Shown here: piece by piece, positions 52,453 to 61,361 of the stretch | How the letters are laid out: every line of letters starts with the position of its first letter | How positions within the stretch are numbered: position 1 is the stretch's first letter | Assembly (NCBI GenBank): GCA_946566685.1 | Contig: CAMNXA010000014.1 | Span: 1 to 64,000, forward strand | Source: an uncultured Lachnospiraceae bacterium | GTDB taxonomy: Bacteria; Bacillota; Clostridia; Lachnospirales; Lachnospiraceae | Length of the DNA: 64,000 bases | Direction of reading: 5' to 3' | Notes under the pieces: model-generated | Databases searched by the model: none | The model's input: only the letters and a program-made list of their open reading frames with translations | What the model was told of the DNA's origin: nothing | Position numbers and translations under genes: made by a program

Positions 52453-55053
52453 TTATTTCTTGATCCAGTTCATATACCGGACAATCTCGCCGTAATCGAT
52501 TATCAGATTGCCGGCGTCATCCACTGTCGGGGCTTCCGCACCATTGCCCATACCGCCTGTGCCGGGAGTCCCGGTATCATCCACCATAGTACCTTTACCG
52601 TTAAAAAACATATTGATGGGAACTTTTTTATCATCGGCATCATCCCTGTTCTTCGCTTCAAGTACTTTATAGAGATCCGTCTTATTCTGTTTGATGGATA
52701 CCGTCCCCGAAGGATCTATTATAATCTTACCTTTGGCAATGATCAGACCGGTAAAGTTCTCGTCTACTATCACATCACCATAAGAAACAATAAGCCTGGT
52801 CTTTTCACTAATATTCGATACTCTTATGATAGGCTCCCTGGTGAGCCTTGCCTGTAATCCGGAATCCTCCTCATAAATCACCGTATCCTTATGATTATCA
52901 TTCAGATACTTCTCTACTTCTTTCTCCTTGATAACTCTGTTAAACACATAATAATCCTTCGCCAGATTAGGATCTGTCGGCACCGTGGAGACATCCTCCG
53001 TCAGATTAAACGTAAGCGCCCTGTAAATATCCGCAATGTCCGCCGAGAGTTGAAGCACATCCGCCTCTTCTTCTATATCATTCGGCATATTTTCTGCATT
53101 ATCTCCTGTTTCTGTGTAAGCACCGGGATCAACCGGCGGTTTTTCTGTCCCCTCACCCTCTCCGGGTGTTCCTTCTTCTCCCCCATCGGGATTTAATGTG
53201 GTCTGGTCAAGACTGGTAAGCAGTCTCACATCGCCAGCAGATGCAAGTTCGCTCACGAGGCTGTTGCCCAGAATCGTATACTGTGTATCCGGCGCTTCAT
53301 AATCCCCCAGAAGGATACCACCGGAAGCATAGGTATTAAAGTAGCGGTCTATCGATTCTTTATTTGCATTAAAATTATAATATTGCACGAAATAACGTTC
53401 TGCATTTTCCTTATCCATGACAAGATAGTAATAGAGCAAGAGCCCGCCCCGATAGGGCGCATAAACCTTACGGATATGCTCCATCTTCGTCACACCAAAT
53501 TCACTTAGGGATTTACCGCCCAGGCGGTACACCTTCTTATTAAAGTCAACCTCATGGAATACACCGCTGCTTTCCCCTTCACCAGAAGAATCTGCCTCTC
53601 CTGAACTGTCCGCATCACCGGCGCCATTCTCATTTCCTTTTAACATTTCATTGATATCATCTTGTTTCTGTCCATTGATGGGATTCTGGCCGATGACCGT
53701 CTCCCCGTCCACGGTTCCGATACACTCCGCCGGCACCAGATAGGCAATCTGACCGCCTTTGACAGCGATGGACTCGCCCATCATCACCGGAACGCCTGGC
53801 ACCCGGGTTCCCGCCGCAATCTCCTGTCGATAGGTATCTGCCTCCGCCAGGGTAGACGCCTGGCCGATATAAGAACGTCCCGCCAGCAGGAGTCTTTTAA
53901 CCCCCACCATATCCACCGTGGAGTTTCTGCCATTGATGATAATAGCGCTGCTCGCTGCCGAATCAACCTTCGCCAAATCCTCTCCTGGAAGTGCATTATT
54001 AGTGGAAACACCATATCCATAATATTCCTTGGACAATGTAGCCTTACTGCCAGACCCATTTAAAGACAGGTCGTTAGCCACATAAGTTCTGCTGTCCAGA
54101 CTGACCGTACCGCTTTTTAACGTGATATTTTGGGCATATACCCGGTTATCCTCTCCCGGCATATCCCTGACTACAAGAGCTGCCGCCGGCCCTTCCACAA
54201 CGATATCTCCCTTGGCGATCACTCTTCTGGCATTATCTAACGCCAGAGAACTGGCCGGATTGATCAGAAGGCCGCCATCTCCGGTAACAGCATCCATTCC
54301 CGCAAAGACACTTCCCTCCACCGTAGTCGTACCACCGCCGCCAAGCACTTCAATCCCTGAATTACCGATCAGACTGTACTCATACAGTCCGTCAATCGAA
54401 CCGCCGTTTTCAAAAATCAGCTTCGGTAAATCGATACTGATATCCGTCTGCACGATAGACACCCGATTCTGGCTGTCCGTATAGGACACGTAAATATTTT
54501 TGAGGATGATACGATTGTTATTTACCATCTCCATCTTGGCCTGGTTTGTGCTCCCTGCCGGACCGCCGCGTTCCCAGTCTGTGTTATTCACGCCCTCCGT
54601 ATCAGAAGATTCCAAAAAGATACCGGCGTCCACATATGCTTTTAATTTATCCCGATCATAATAATCACTGCCCTGGTCAGGACTTTTCAGTTTCTCGATC
54701 AGGGTGTCCATATAGGTGGTGGCAAATGTATTGTAACGATTATCTTCCGACCCCAGACTTTCCCAGTCCGCCATCACGTCACGGTAGGCCACACCCACCG
54801 CATCCGCAGCATCATGCCGCAAACCCGCCATGATCTGCTCCACCACTTCCTCGGCGGAATAGAAACTGTTCTTATTGCGCACATCGGCTACTTTGATCAT
54901 GTAGTTCATGTACGCCATCCAGAGCAGGGTGGTGGCCAAAATCCCGATCATCGCCATGGCAATGATGACGATTACGATCGCAGATCCCCTGTCATCACGC
55001 CTATGCTTGTAATCCTTATATAATTGTATGATTTTTTCGTGCATTCCGTTCAT
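52453..55053 (-). CDS. Giant minor prepilin lacking Glu5 (PilX/GspK-like)
   Basis: 866 residues. The signal region is KHRRDDRGSAIVIVIIAMAM; after the cleavage Gly the mature position 5 is Ile, not Glu. Loss of Glu5 is typical of GspK and PilX, the subunit at the very tip. The next part (SFYSAEEVVEQIMAGLRHDA) is PilX-like. The central region (about 220-440) has many short beta segments with Gly turns (TVEGSVFAGMDAVTGDGGLL, KGDIVVEGPAAALVV) suggestive of a parallel beta-helix, unusual for a pilin. A Gly/Asp/Ser linker and a second such part follow. It is far longer than the roughly 320-residue GspK. Confidence 0.85.
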   Translation of the reverse strand: MNGMHEKIIQLYKDYKHRRDDRGSAIVIVIIAMAMIGILATTLLWMAYMNYMIKVADVRNKNSFYSAEEVVEQIMAGLRHDAADAVGVAYRDVMADWESLGSEDNRYNTFATTYMDTLIEKLKSPDQGSDYYDRDKLKAYVDAGIFLESSDTEGVNNTDWERGGPAGSTNQAKMEMVNNNRIILKNIYVSYTDSQNRVSIVQTDISIDLPKLIFENGGSIDGLYEYSLIGNSGIEVLGGGGTTTVEGSVFAGMDAVTGDGGLLINPASSLALDNARRVIAKGDIVVEGPAAALVVRDMPGEDNRVYAQNITLKSGTVSLDSRTYVANDLSLNGSGSKATLSKEYYGYGVSTNNALPGEDLAKVDSAASSAIIINGRNSTVDMVGVKRLLLAGRSYIGQASTLAEADTYRQEIAAGTRVPGVPVMMGESIAVKGGQIAYLVPAECIGTVDGETVIGQNPINGQKQDDINEMLKGNENGAGDADSSGEADSSGEGESSGVFHEVDFNKKVYRLGGKSLSEFGVTKMEHIRKVYAPYRGGLLLYYYLVMDKENAERYFVQYYNFNANKESIDRYFNTYASGGILLGDYEAPDTQYTILGNSLVSELASAGDVRLLTSLDQTTLNPDGGEEGTPGEGEGTEKPPVDPGAYTETGDNAENMPNDIEEEADVLQLSADIADIYRALTFNLTEDVSTVPTDPNLAKDYYVFNRVIKEKEVEKYLNDNHKDTVIYEEDSGLQARLTREPIIRVSNISEKTRLIVSYGDVIVDENFTGLIIAKGKIIIDPSGTVSIKQNKTDLYKVLEAKNRDDADDKKVPINMFFNGKGTMVDDTGTPGTGGMGNGAEAPTVDDAGNLIIDYGEIVRYMNWIKK

Positions 55054-55083
55054 ACTCTCGCGCTCACCAATTCCTTGCCTGCC

Positions 55084-56484
55084 TTAATTGTTCTTGCTTC
55101 CCTCTATCACGATCATCCGCTCTTCGTCTGGAAAATCCTTCCCGGCAGCGCCTTCCTTATAGACACTGACTTCCACATCGTAGATCAGTTCTGTGATATC
55201 CCCGTCCGCCGGAGCCGCCCCCAGAGAACAGCGGACACCGTCCAGGGTATATAGCTGCACCGTGCTGTATGCTGGTTTAATCTGTGTTAATTGATTTGAC
55301 ACATTAAATATTTTCGTGTCATCCCACAGACCTTCTCCTGTCAGATAATTCTTTCCCACCAGATTTATCCCCAAATTGGTCTTTAATGTAAACTTACTTG
55401 TGTCCATCGGCCCAGACTTACCATTGATTTCAATCCAAGGCACATACCCCATCTCTTTGGACATCAACTGCGCATCTGACAGGACTTCATCCGGATTTTT
55501 CTCTGCTGAGGGTACCTGCTTGGCAATCAGGAGATTCAACTTCGAATCCGAATTATTATTGACCACTATACTGTCTTCTGTACCCACATACAAAGGATAA
55601 TAGATGATATTAATATTGATCTCTTCCCCGCTTACATCGCCGCAAGGTTCATCGTTTACCAAAACCAGAGAATCTATATCACCATAAATCGGAATCGGGC
55701 CCGCTACATCAGGATATGTGAATTCATATTCATCCGTAACATACATATATATCCTGGGGTTACCCTCTTCATCTGTTTCCGTAGCACTCTGATTCAGATT
55801 CACCGTAATTGTCCTACTGACACCAGTCGTGAAGAGCTGATTCAATGTATTAAATGTAACATCATCTTTCATTTGCTGTGTGACACCATGGGCATCCATA
55901 GCCGCTTTGATCTCCGGATGTTCAAGTGCGCCTTTCAGCACCGCTTTTCTGATCTTTTCCGTCTCCACAAAAGTACCGTTCTCCTTATCGATACTTCTGG
56001 CATCCGACATAGTGGAATCATTAAACAGGTTATCATGGGCTTCAGGCCCTGTGGCGCCCTCCATATATCCTCTCGCATCCACTTTCACCAGCGCATCAAA
56101 CTTACTTCCCTGCATGGACACATCCCGCAGGCTGAAGTAATAGATTCCCGGCGTAGGATCCCCGCTCCCGTCCACTTCCAGGCTGGTCTCCTCCCCAACG
56201 GATCCTTTGATCAGGTTATCATCTATCACATAAAACCCGTCTGCCGGTGTGTTGAACTGGGTCTTTAACTCCTCGATATCATAGGCTTTCAGGCCCTCCA
56301 TGATATCCTGCGCCAGGGTAGTCGCCCGCAGAGTCTGCCGGGACTTGATATTTAATCTGTTAGAAGAAAGGAACAGATTCAACAACGGAATCACAATGAT
56401 CGCCAGAATGACCACCGCAATCAACAGTTCCAGCAGGGAAAAACCCGCATCTTTATTCAGTTTGCGCCGTTCTGCTGCCGTCAT
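55084..56484 (-). CDS. Large minor prepilin (PilV/GspI-like)
   Basis: 466 residues. Prepilin signal KLNKDAGFSLLELLIAVVIL with Phe1 and Glu5, then LRATTLAQDIMEGLKAYDIE, the usual PilV/GspI context. The extracellular part is beta-rich with no named domain I recognise; it is about twice the normal length. It follows the pilO-like gene by 118 bp and precedes the PilX-like gene by 30 bp. Together the four minor prepilins match the H-I-J-K set of type II secretion and FimU-PilV-PilW-PilX of type IVa pili. Confidence 0.88.
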   Translation of the reverse strand: MTAAERRKLNKDAGFSLLELLIAVVILAIIVIPLLNLFLSSNRLNIKSRQTLRATTLAQDIMEGLKAYDIEELKTQFNTPADGFYVIDDNLIKGSVGEETSLEVDGSGDPTPGIYYFSLRDVSMQGSKFDALVKVDARGYMEGATGPEAHDNLFNDSTMSDARSIDKENGTFVETEKIRKAVLKGALEHPEIKAAMDAHGVTQQMKDDVTFNTLNQLFTTGVSRTITVNLNQSATETDEEGNPRIYMYVTDEYEFTYPDVAGPIPIYGDIDSLVLVNDEPCGDVSGEEININIIYYPLYVGTEDSIVVNNNSDSKLNLLIAKQVPSAEKNPDEVLSDAQLMSKEMGYVPWIEINGKSGPMDTSKFTLKTNLGINLVGKNYLTGEGLWDDTKIFNVSNQLTQIKPAYSTVQLYTLDGVRCSLGAAPADGDITELIYDVEVSVYKEGAAGKDFPDEERMIVIEGSKNN

Positions 56485-56602
56485 CTTACGCCCACTCCCG
56501 TCTCTTTCACCCGTTCATAAACTTCTCTTTACTGCTCACATCCTGCACGCCATGCCTCCTTACCTCTTCCCATGACCGCATGTCGTACCGCTTTGCTTCA
56601 TT

Positions 56603-57445
56603 CTACTCTTCCGCTTCCCCATCAGCCGCTTCGCCTTCACCGTCTGCTTCGCCGTCCTCCAGATCCGGAAGCCCTCTCTCGCCGTTTAACACGATCGTGC
56701 CGAAAATATTGTCTGTACCAAGCAGTACTGAACTGAGATTAGGCTGTACGTACTCTTTGCCTTCCTGATTGGGCACACAGTACATATTCACTGCCATCGT
56801 GCCGTGTAAAAGCCCCGTACTCTCATCGAACACTACCGACAGATCATCAATGACCATACGATCTGTCTGCATACAGATATTCTTCACACTGCGCTTGAGG
56901 CCCTCATAAGATATCTCGTATGTCATGGTCATCTTACGGTTCTTGAGCCCGTATGGATTCAACCCGCCTGTGCCGTCATCGCCGCCTACCGTCAAAGCCG
57001 CTTCCGACTGCTGGGTTCCCTCATAATCTTCCAGTTCTTCCACCGCATCGATCTCATAACTGATCTGTGTCTCTTCCTCTTCCACCCCTTCCAGGAAAGG
57101 CACCTCCAAAAGTGCATCTATGGTAATGGACTCCACCTTGAGCGGTGCGATCAGCTCCTGGTTGATCGCCAGAAGGATTGCATTCTCCTCCCGCACATCC
57201 ACCGGGAACAGCTGATAAATCTCTTTCATCTCCTGCTCCATCCAGGCCGTCTCGCTCTCGTAGGTGTCTTTGTTATTCTTTTTGCTCTGCAAATCCGCGA
57301 TCCTGCTTTGCAGTTCCATATTCTCCTGCTGTAAGGCATCCGCCTTTTCCATGGTCGGCTGGAATACAAACAGGAAAGAACACACACCTATCAGGATTCC
57401 CAGGAAGCCGATCAAAATCAATATATCTCTCTTCGATACTTTCAT
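56603..57445 (-). CDS. PilO-like pilus alignment protein
   Basis: 280 residues. A short basic N-terminus and one membrane helix (about 9-30, LILIGFLGILIGVCSFLFVF) are followed by a coiled coil (MEKADALQQENMELQSRIAD) and a ferredoxin-like domain (IYQLFPVDVREENAILLAIN), the PilO/GspM arrangement. The acidic C-terminus (DGEADGEGEAADGEAEE) is not conserved. It should pair with the PilN part of the upstream fusion to form the inner-membrane alignment complex. It starts 12 bp after that gene. Confidence 0.85.
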   Translation of the reverse strand: MKVSKRDILILIGFLGILIGVCSFLFVFQPTMEKADALQQENMELQSRIADLQSKKNNKDTYESETAWMEQEMKEIYQLFPVDVREENAILLAINQELIAPLKVESITIDALLEVPFLEGVEEEETQISYEIDAVEELEDYEGTQQSEAALTVGGDDGTGGLNPYGLKNRKMTMTYEISYEGLKRSVKNICMQTDRMVIDDLSVVFDESTGLLHGTMAVNMYCVPNQEGKEYVQPNLSSVLLGTDNIFGTIVLNGERGLPDLEDGEADGEGEAADGEAEE

Positions 57446-57457
57446 CTCGCTCTCCCC

Positions 57458-59200
57458 CTATTCCGCCGTTCCATTATCGACCGTATCTGCTGTACCGTCC
57501 GCCGTTCCAATACCCAGCTCATCCTCTATTTCTTCCGGTGAATATCCCACCGGCCAGTAAGATGCCACCACCGTAAAGTTCACCGAAGTCACTCCGGTGT
57601 CCTGGTCTTCCTCTTCCCGCAGGGCGGACACCGTCACCATCCGCGGAATCAGGGAATGGAAGGATCGCAGCTGCTGTACTGTGGCCGCCGCATCTTCTTT
57701 GGTATCTGTGATCATATTGATGCTGATCCCGTCAATATTACTGGTCAGGGACACCACGTTGGAACTGCTGGGAAGCTTCTCCTCCAGTTCCTCCAGGAAC
57801 TCATACATCTCCTCGTTTCTATTTTCTGTCGCCTCATACATGGCTTCCACCTTGGTATATTCCGCCTTGGTGGCCACATATTCGTTATAGATCGGGATGA
57901 TGTCTTCCAGCGTGCCTGCCTGCGCCTTTAAGGCCATATTGGTCGTCTGTACATCCATGTATCGCATAATGGAAATCGCCGCCAGCGCCGCGCCCACGAT
58001 CACACCAATACCCAACAGCGAGTATGCCAAAAAAGAACCGTTCACACTCTTGGAATCGCCCTTGGATTTCTCTTTTCCCTTCTTATCCGTATCCTTCTTA
58101 AAGCCCAGAGGCGCCACTGCCGCACCCACACAGGCTATGTATTCACCGAAACATTCATTCTTGAAGCTGCGTGACAGGTTCCAGCCCGCCGCATCCATAA
58201 GAACCGTCACCGGCATATTGATCTCACTGGCAAGCAGTTCATCCAGCCCCATAAAATCAGCGCCCAGGCCAGTGATCATAATCCTGTCGATCGACACGTT
58301 TGCATTGCGGGAAATATAAAAGTCGATAACCCTGGCAATACCGCTCACCAGCGGCATAAACGCTGCCCGTACATCATCCATCGCCTTTTCCCTGGCTGAT
58401 TTTACCTCGGTAACGCCGGTGTCCTCCTGCTCCACTTCCTCCTGTCCCGCTGACGGCCCACGCTCCGCGATACACTCATTTTTCTGCAAGATACGAATCG
58501 CCTGTTCCACCGTGGAGACATCTCCCCAGGCCAGCGTATTCATCACTGAATCTATGGCTTCATCTACGCCGTAAGATACATTTCTCGTAAAAGCAAGTAC
58601 CGAATCCTGCACCACCATTACAAGAGAGGCACGTTCCTCAATCTTGACGATCAGATGTGTCCCCTGGGCACACTCATCTTTCATTACCTGGAAAATAGAG
58701 TTGCCGGCATAATCGACCGCCACGACCTCCAGTTTCAGCGCCTGGGCCAGATCATAATAGCCGGACAGAAGCGCCGAAGGCACCGCCATCACCAAAAGCT
58801 TATACTGCTGAGCGTTCTTCGTCTCCCCAATCGTCCCCAAAATGCTGTAAGCCAACTGATACTGGCTTAAATCCACCGGGAAATAATCCGTAGCATTGGC
58901 GTTGACCACATCCGCTATCCTGTTTTCTTTGACAAAGGGAATCACTACCTCACGACTGGCGATCCTGGAAGAAGTGATCGTGAAGACCACCTGTTTTGCC
59001 TTGATCCGATTCGCCGAAAGTGCACTCTTTAAGTTCTCTACAAACTCCGGCGATATCGTCAGCACACCGTCATTGATCATCCCCTCATTTGTAGGAATCG
59101 TAAAGCTTTTGTAAATCTTGTGGGATTTTGTCTTATAGTCTACCTCACAAACCCTGGTCAGCAAATAGCCGATCTCAATGCTGATCGCTCTAGCAGCCAT
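57458..59200 (-). CDS. PilM-PilN fusion protein
   Basis: 580 residues joining two normally separate pilus proteins. Residues 1-370 are an actin-like PilM: start ARAISIEIGYLLTRVCEVDY, ATP-site-like segments VDYAGNSIFQVM and SIDRIMITGLGADFMGLDEL. A short Lys/Ser linker leads to a membrane helix (about 396-418, LLGIGVIVGAALAAISIMRY), a coiled coil and a ferredoxin-like PilN domain. In the usual system PilN's cytoplasmic peptide docks on PilM; a covalent link would fix that contact. AAAGGAGGAAAC lies before the ATG. A terminator ends pilD just upstream, so this gene probably starts a new transcript. Confidence 0.88.
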   Translation of the reverse strand: MAARAISIEIGYLLTRVCEVDYKTKSHKIYKSFTIPTNEGMINDGVLTISPEFVENLKSALSANRIKAKQVVFTITSSRIASREVVIPFVKENRIADVVNANATDYFPVDLSQYQLAYSILGTIGETKNAQQYKLLVMAVPSALLSGYYDLAQALKLEVVAVDYAGNSIFQVMKDECAQGTHLIVKIEERASLVMVVQDSVLAFTRNVSYGVDEAIDSVMNTLAWGDVSTVEQAIRILQKNECIAERGPSAGQEEVEQEDTGVTEVKSAREKAMDDVRAAFMPLVSGIARVIDFYISRNANVSIDRIMITGLGADFMGLDELLASEINMPVTVLMDAAGWNLSRSFKNECFGEYIACVGAAVAPLGFKKDTDKKGKEKSKGDSKSVNGSFLAYSLLGIGVIVGAALAAISIMRYMDVQTTNMALKAQAGTLEDIIPIYNEYVATKAEYTKVEAMYEATENRNEEMYEFLEELEEKLPSSSNVVSLTSNIDGISINMITDTKEDAAATVQQLRSFHSLIPRMVTVSALREEEDQDTGVTSVNFTVVASYWPVGYSPEEIEDELGIGTADGTADTVDNGTAE

Positions 59201-59255
59201 GTATTGTTTCCTCCTTTAACACCTTTCTCTTTCTCTACTATATATACGAAAGATT

Positions 59256-59295
59256 GTATAAAAATATATAAACCTGCCGGTGATGCCGTGCAGGT
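59256..59295 (-). terminator. Hairpin terminator after pilD
   Basis: Minus-strand ACCTGC and GCAGGT (plus an inner CGG/CCG pair with one bulge) form a 9-base stem, followed by TTTATATATTTTTAT. It lies about 22 bases past the pilD stop. The AT-rich bases after it (59200-59255) could hold a promoter for pilMN, but no good -35 is visible. Confidence 0.75.
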
Positions 59296-59316
59296 ATTTT
59301 TCTAAGCCATATAAAA

Positions 59317-60072
59317 TCACAGAAACTGCCCTAAATACCATGTAAGCATCTGATCTCCCCACAGCGCCGCCACAAAGACTCCCATGGAAAGATACGGGCC
59401 CATCGCCAGTGTACGGCCTTCACCGCTCACTTTCATGCGTATCACATGGATGACCGCACCAAGGATGCACCCTAGAAGAAAAGCCAATATGATCAATTTC
59501 CAGCCGAGCAACAGCCCGCAGGCCGCCATCAGCTTCACATCACCGCCGCCGATTGCCCGGCCGCCGGTAGCATAATACAGTATCGCCAAAAAAGCACTGA
59601 CAGATAGGAGACCGATCAGGTAGGTCAGGTAATTCCGATAGTCCGTAACCACCCTGATCAGTCCCAGTGCCAGTATGAACAAATTGATCCCAAAAGGAAT
59701 CTCATAGGTTCTAAAATCAATCACGCTCAAAACAAGGAGCGCAGAAGCCAATAAACAATAGAGTAGGGATTCTATGTTCAGGCCGCCTGTCCAAACGATC
59801 AAAACGTATAAGATTCCGTTCGCCGCCTCAATCAGAGGATACTGGACAGAAAGTTTGGCGCCGCATTTGCGGCACTTGCCCCGCAGTGCAAGGAAACTTA
59901 TCACCGGTATCATATCGTACCATTTCAGACGATATCCACAGCTCATGCAGTGGGAACCTGTCTTTACGATATCCTCTTTCTCCGGAATACGGAAGATGCA
60001 GACATTTAAGAAGCTGCCTATCACGATGCCGAAGAGGAATATGATGATGTATAGTATGATATCTGGTAACAT
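59317..60072 (-). CDS. pilD: Prepilin peptidase / N-methyltransferase PilD
   Basis: 251 residues. The N-terminal cytoplasmic loop has two Cys pairs (HCMSCGYRLKW and KCRKCGAKLSVQYP) and FLNVCIFRIPEKEDI, typical of the bifunctional enzyme. The two catalytic aspartates are in VIDFRTYEIP and AIGGGDVKLMAACG (GxGD motif). Seven or eight membrane helices are visible. It cuts after Gly in the five prepilins encoded here and methylates the new N-terminus. It follows the major pilin gene after a 145-bp gap with a strong hairpin. Confidence 0.95.
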   Translation of the reverse strand: MLPDIILYIIIFLFGIVIGSFLNVCIFRIPEKEDIVKTGSHCMSCGYRLKWYDMIPVISFLALRGKCRKCGAKLSVQYPLIEAANGILYVLIVWTGGLNIESLLYCLLASALLVLSVIDFRTYEIPFGINLFILALGLIRVVTDYRNYLTYLIGLLSVSAFLAILYYATGGRAIGGGDVKLMAACGLLLGWKLIILAFLLGCILGAVIHVIRMKVSGEGRTLAMGPYLSMGVFVAALWGDQMLTWYLGQFL

Positions 60073-60108
60073 GTATTGTCCTTCTGTAGGGTGTAGATTA
60101 ACGTATTA

Positions 60109-60154
60109 CCCCCCCCTGTGCAAAACAGCGTTTGTATGTACATGCTGTTTTGCA
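60109..60154 (-). promoter_or_regulatory. Strong hairpin and G8 tract between major pilin and pilD
   Basis: TGCAAAACAGC and GCTGTTTTGCA are perfect 11-base arms with a 14-base loop (60119-60154). On the transcript they are followed by CACA and a run of eight G (60109-60116) that can pair with an upstream CCCC. There is no T-run. A likely role is a 3' stabiliser of pilin mRNA or partial attenuator that lowers pilD expression relative to pilin. Confidence 0.65.
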
Positions 60155-60217
60155 TAGAGAGCGAGGGGTGTCTTTCATATATTATGACCGACATATACGT
60201 CTTGGTTTCTGGTTTTA

Positions 60218-60709
60218 TCAGGTTCCAGGTGTAGGTGTGCTAGGAGCTGTGGTAGCACCTAACATTCTGTTACTAAACGTACCTTCCGTCTCTTCGTTGG
60301 CTGCAGAATATGTGAAGTTAAGACTGCCATCATTAACCGTCCATGCAATGGTGTAGTCCTCCCATGCGGTTCTGCTCTGCCTTCTTGTATGTAACACATT
60401 ACTTGCATCCAATAAACCTGCATCAGCCAGAGCTGCGCCCTCGAAAGTGCTAAGATCCAAAGTCTGATCCGCTGTTCCGATGGTGATGCTTCCTCTATCC
60501 GGATCTACAGCCGCCTCCGGATCAGCTGCATAAATCTGCAGTGCCGTTACGATTTCCGCTGCGTTCTGTAAATCTGTTGAGTTACGTGATCTCTCCACAT
60601 ATCTTAAGTACTGAGGTGCCAGTACTACGAGCAGGATTGCCATAATGGCAATAACGATAATCAGCTCGACAAGGGAGAAACCTTTGTCATTCATTCTTTC
60701 TTTTCTCAT
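60218..60709 (-). CDS. Major type IV pilin
   Basis: About 163 residues. The short leader RKERMNDKG is cleaved before Phe; the mature helix FSLVELIIVIAIMAILLVVL has Glu5, and the extended alpha1 continues as APQYLRYVERSRNSTDLQNA. The globular part is small, without Cys, and ends in a Thr/Pro tail (TTAPSTPTPGT). Length and the adjacent pilD mark it as the main pilus subunit. The track start is eight codons upstream; the ATG at 60709 has AAGGAGAAA about nine bases before it and gives a normal leader. The 90-bp gap upstream holds only a GCCGC/GCGGC stem. Confidence 0.93.
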   Translation of the reverse strand: MRKERMNDKGFSLVELIIVIAIMAILLVVLAPQYLRYVERSRNSTDLQNAAEIVTALQIYAADPEAAVDPDRGSITIGTADQTLDLSTFEGAALADAGLLDASNVLHTRRQSRTAWEDYTIAWTVNDGSLNFTYSAANEETEGTFSNRMLGATTAPSTPTPGT

Positions 60710-60798
60710 TGCTTCTTTCTCCTTTTCCATCATAAAAAATTGTTTTGTGTTGCTTTATCTTAAACGCAGCCGCTCCCTACCTGGCGGCCGGGCTTAAT

Positions 60799-61071
60799 TC
60801 AATTGTTATCTGCGGCAATAGCCTCTTTTACTGCATTCCAATCAACTTGTATATCTGCGAAAGGGAATGCCGGCCCGTTTCCTGTGTACCATGTGAAGAT
60901 GGGTTCTTTGTGAATTAGTTGTCTGTCCAGCAGCTGACTGCTATTTTCATCCGTATATACAACTTCCGCTGAAATAAAATTAATATCGTCATCTTCCGGA
61001 TATGTAGCATCTTTTAAGCCAAGCCATTGGTTTGGGTAATTCTTTATCATCTCTTCTTTGGTCAGTCTCAT
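60799..61071 (-). CDS. Small conserved hypothetical protein (YPNQW type)
   Basis: 90 residues, soluble. It begins RLTKEEMIKNYPNQWLGLKD and continues with alternating beta-type segments (FISAEVVYTDENSSQLLDRQ, KEPIFTWYTGNG). I recall similar small proteins in Lachnospiraceae next to retropepsin-like genes; none has a known function. The ATG (61071) lies seven bases after GGAAAGGAG and is chosen over the track start nine codons upstream. Its leader holds a hairpin that could compete for the ribosome site. It sits between the broken retropepsin-like gene and major pilin. Confidence 0.75.
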   Translation of the reverse strand: MRLTKEEMIKNYPNQWLGLKDATYPEDDDINFISAEVVYTDENSSQLLDRQLIHKEPIFTWYTGNGPAFPFADIQVDWNAVKEAIAADNN

Positions 61072-61078
61072 ACCTTTA

Positions 61079-61135
61079 CTCCTTTCCAGTATCAGCATCC
61101 TTTCCCATGAATATCTGTATCAACAGGGAAAGGAT
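61079..61135 (-). promoter_or_regulatory. Leader with alternative hairpins at the ribosome site of the YPNQW gene
   Basis: ATCCTTTCCC (minus 61135-61126) pairs perfectly over 10 bases with GGGAAAGGAT (61106-61097). The same arm can instead pair with the Shine-Dalgarno GGAAAGG(AG) at 61087-61079. The two pairings exclude each other, so the element could switch translation. A related leader precedes the broken gene upstream. Confidence 0.5.
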
Positions 61136-61145
61136 ACTTAATATA

Positions 61146-61361
61146 CTACGCAGATTCTTTCTGCCGTGTTCTTTGAGAAAAAACGTACATGTTACCGTCA
61201 TTTCCCCGAAGTTTCAGATGCCTGACCAGCTGGCAGTCCTCTCTTGTCCAAACAGGAATTTCCACACCCGTGTCAATCAGGGCATTACATCCCGGAAAAA
61301 TTCCCAACTCAATAACAGGTCTCAGAGATTCACTTGTCAATCTTTTTACCATGTAATGCAT
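61146..61361 (-). pseudogene. Broken retropepsin-like aspartic protease gene
   Basis: 71 codons are open. The conserved segment LRPVIELGIFPGCNALIDTG followed by VEIPVWT carries the DTG active-site triad of retropepsin-like proteins. Family members I recall have about 140 residues; here the open frame ends 47 codons after it begins. The last 25 residues (GNDGNMYVFSQRTRQ) resemble the family's C-terminal end, suggesting an internal deletion. The ATG with the best ribosome site (61368) reads another frame and stops after 12 codons (MKYALHGKKIDK), which points to a frameshift. I therefore call it a remnant; a short functional peptide cannot be excluded. Confidence 0.55.
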
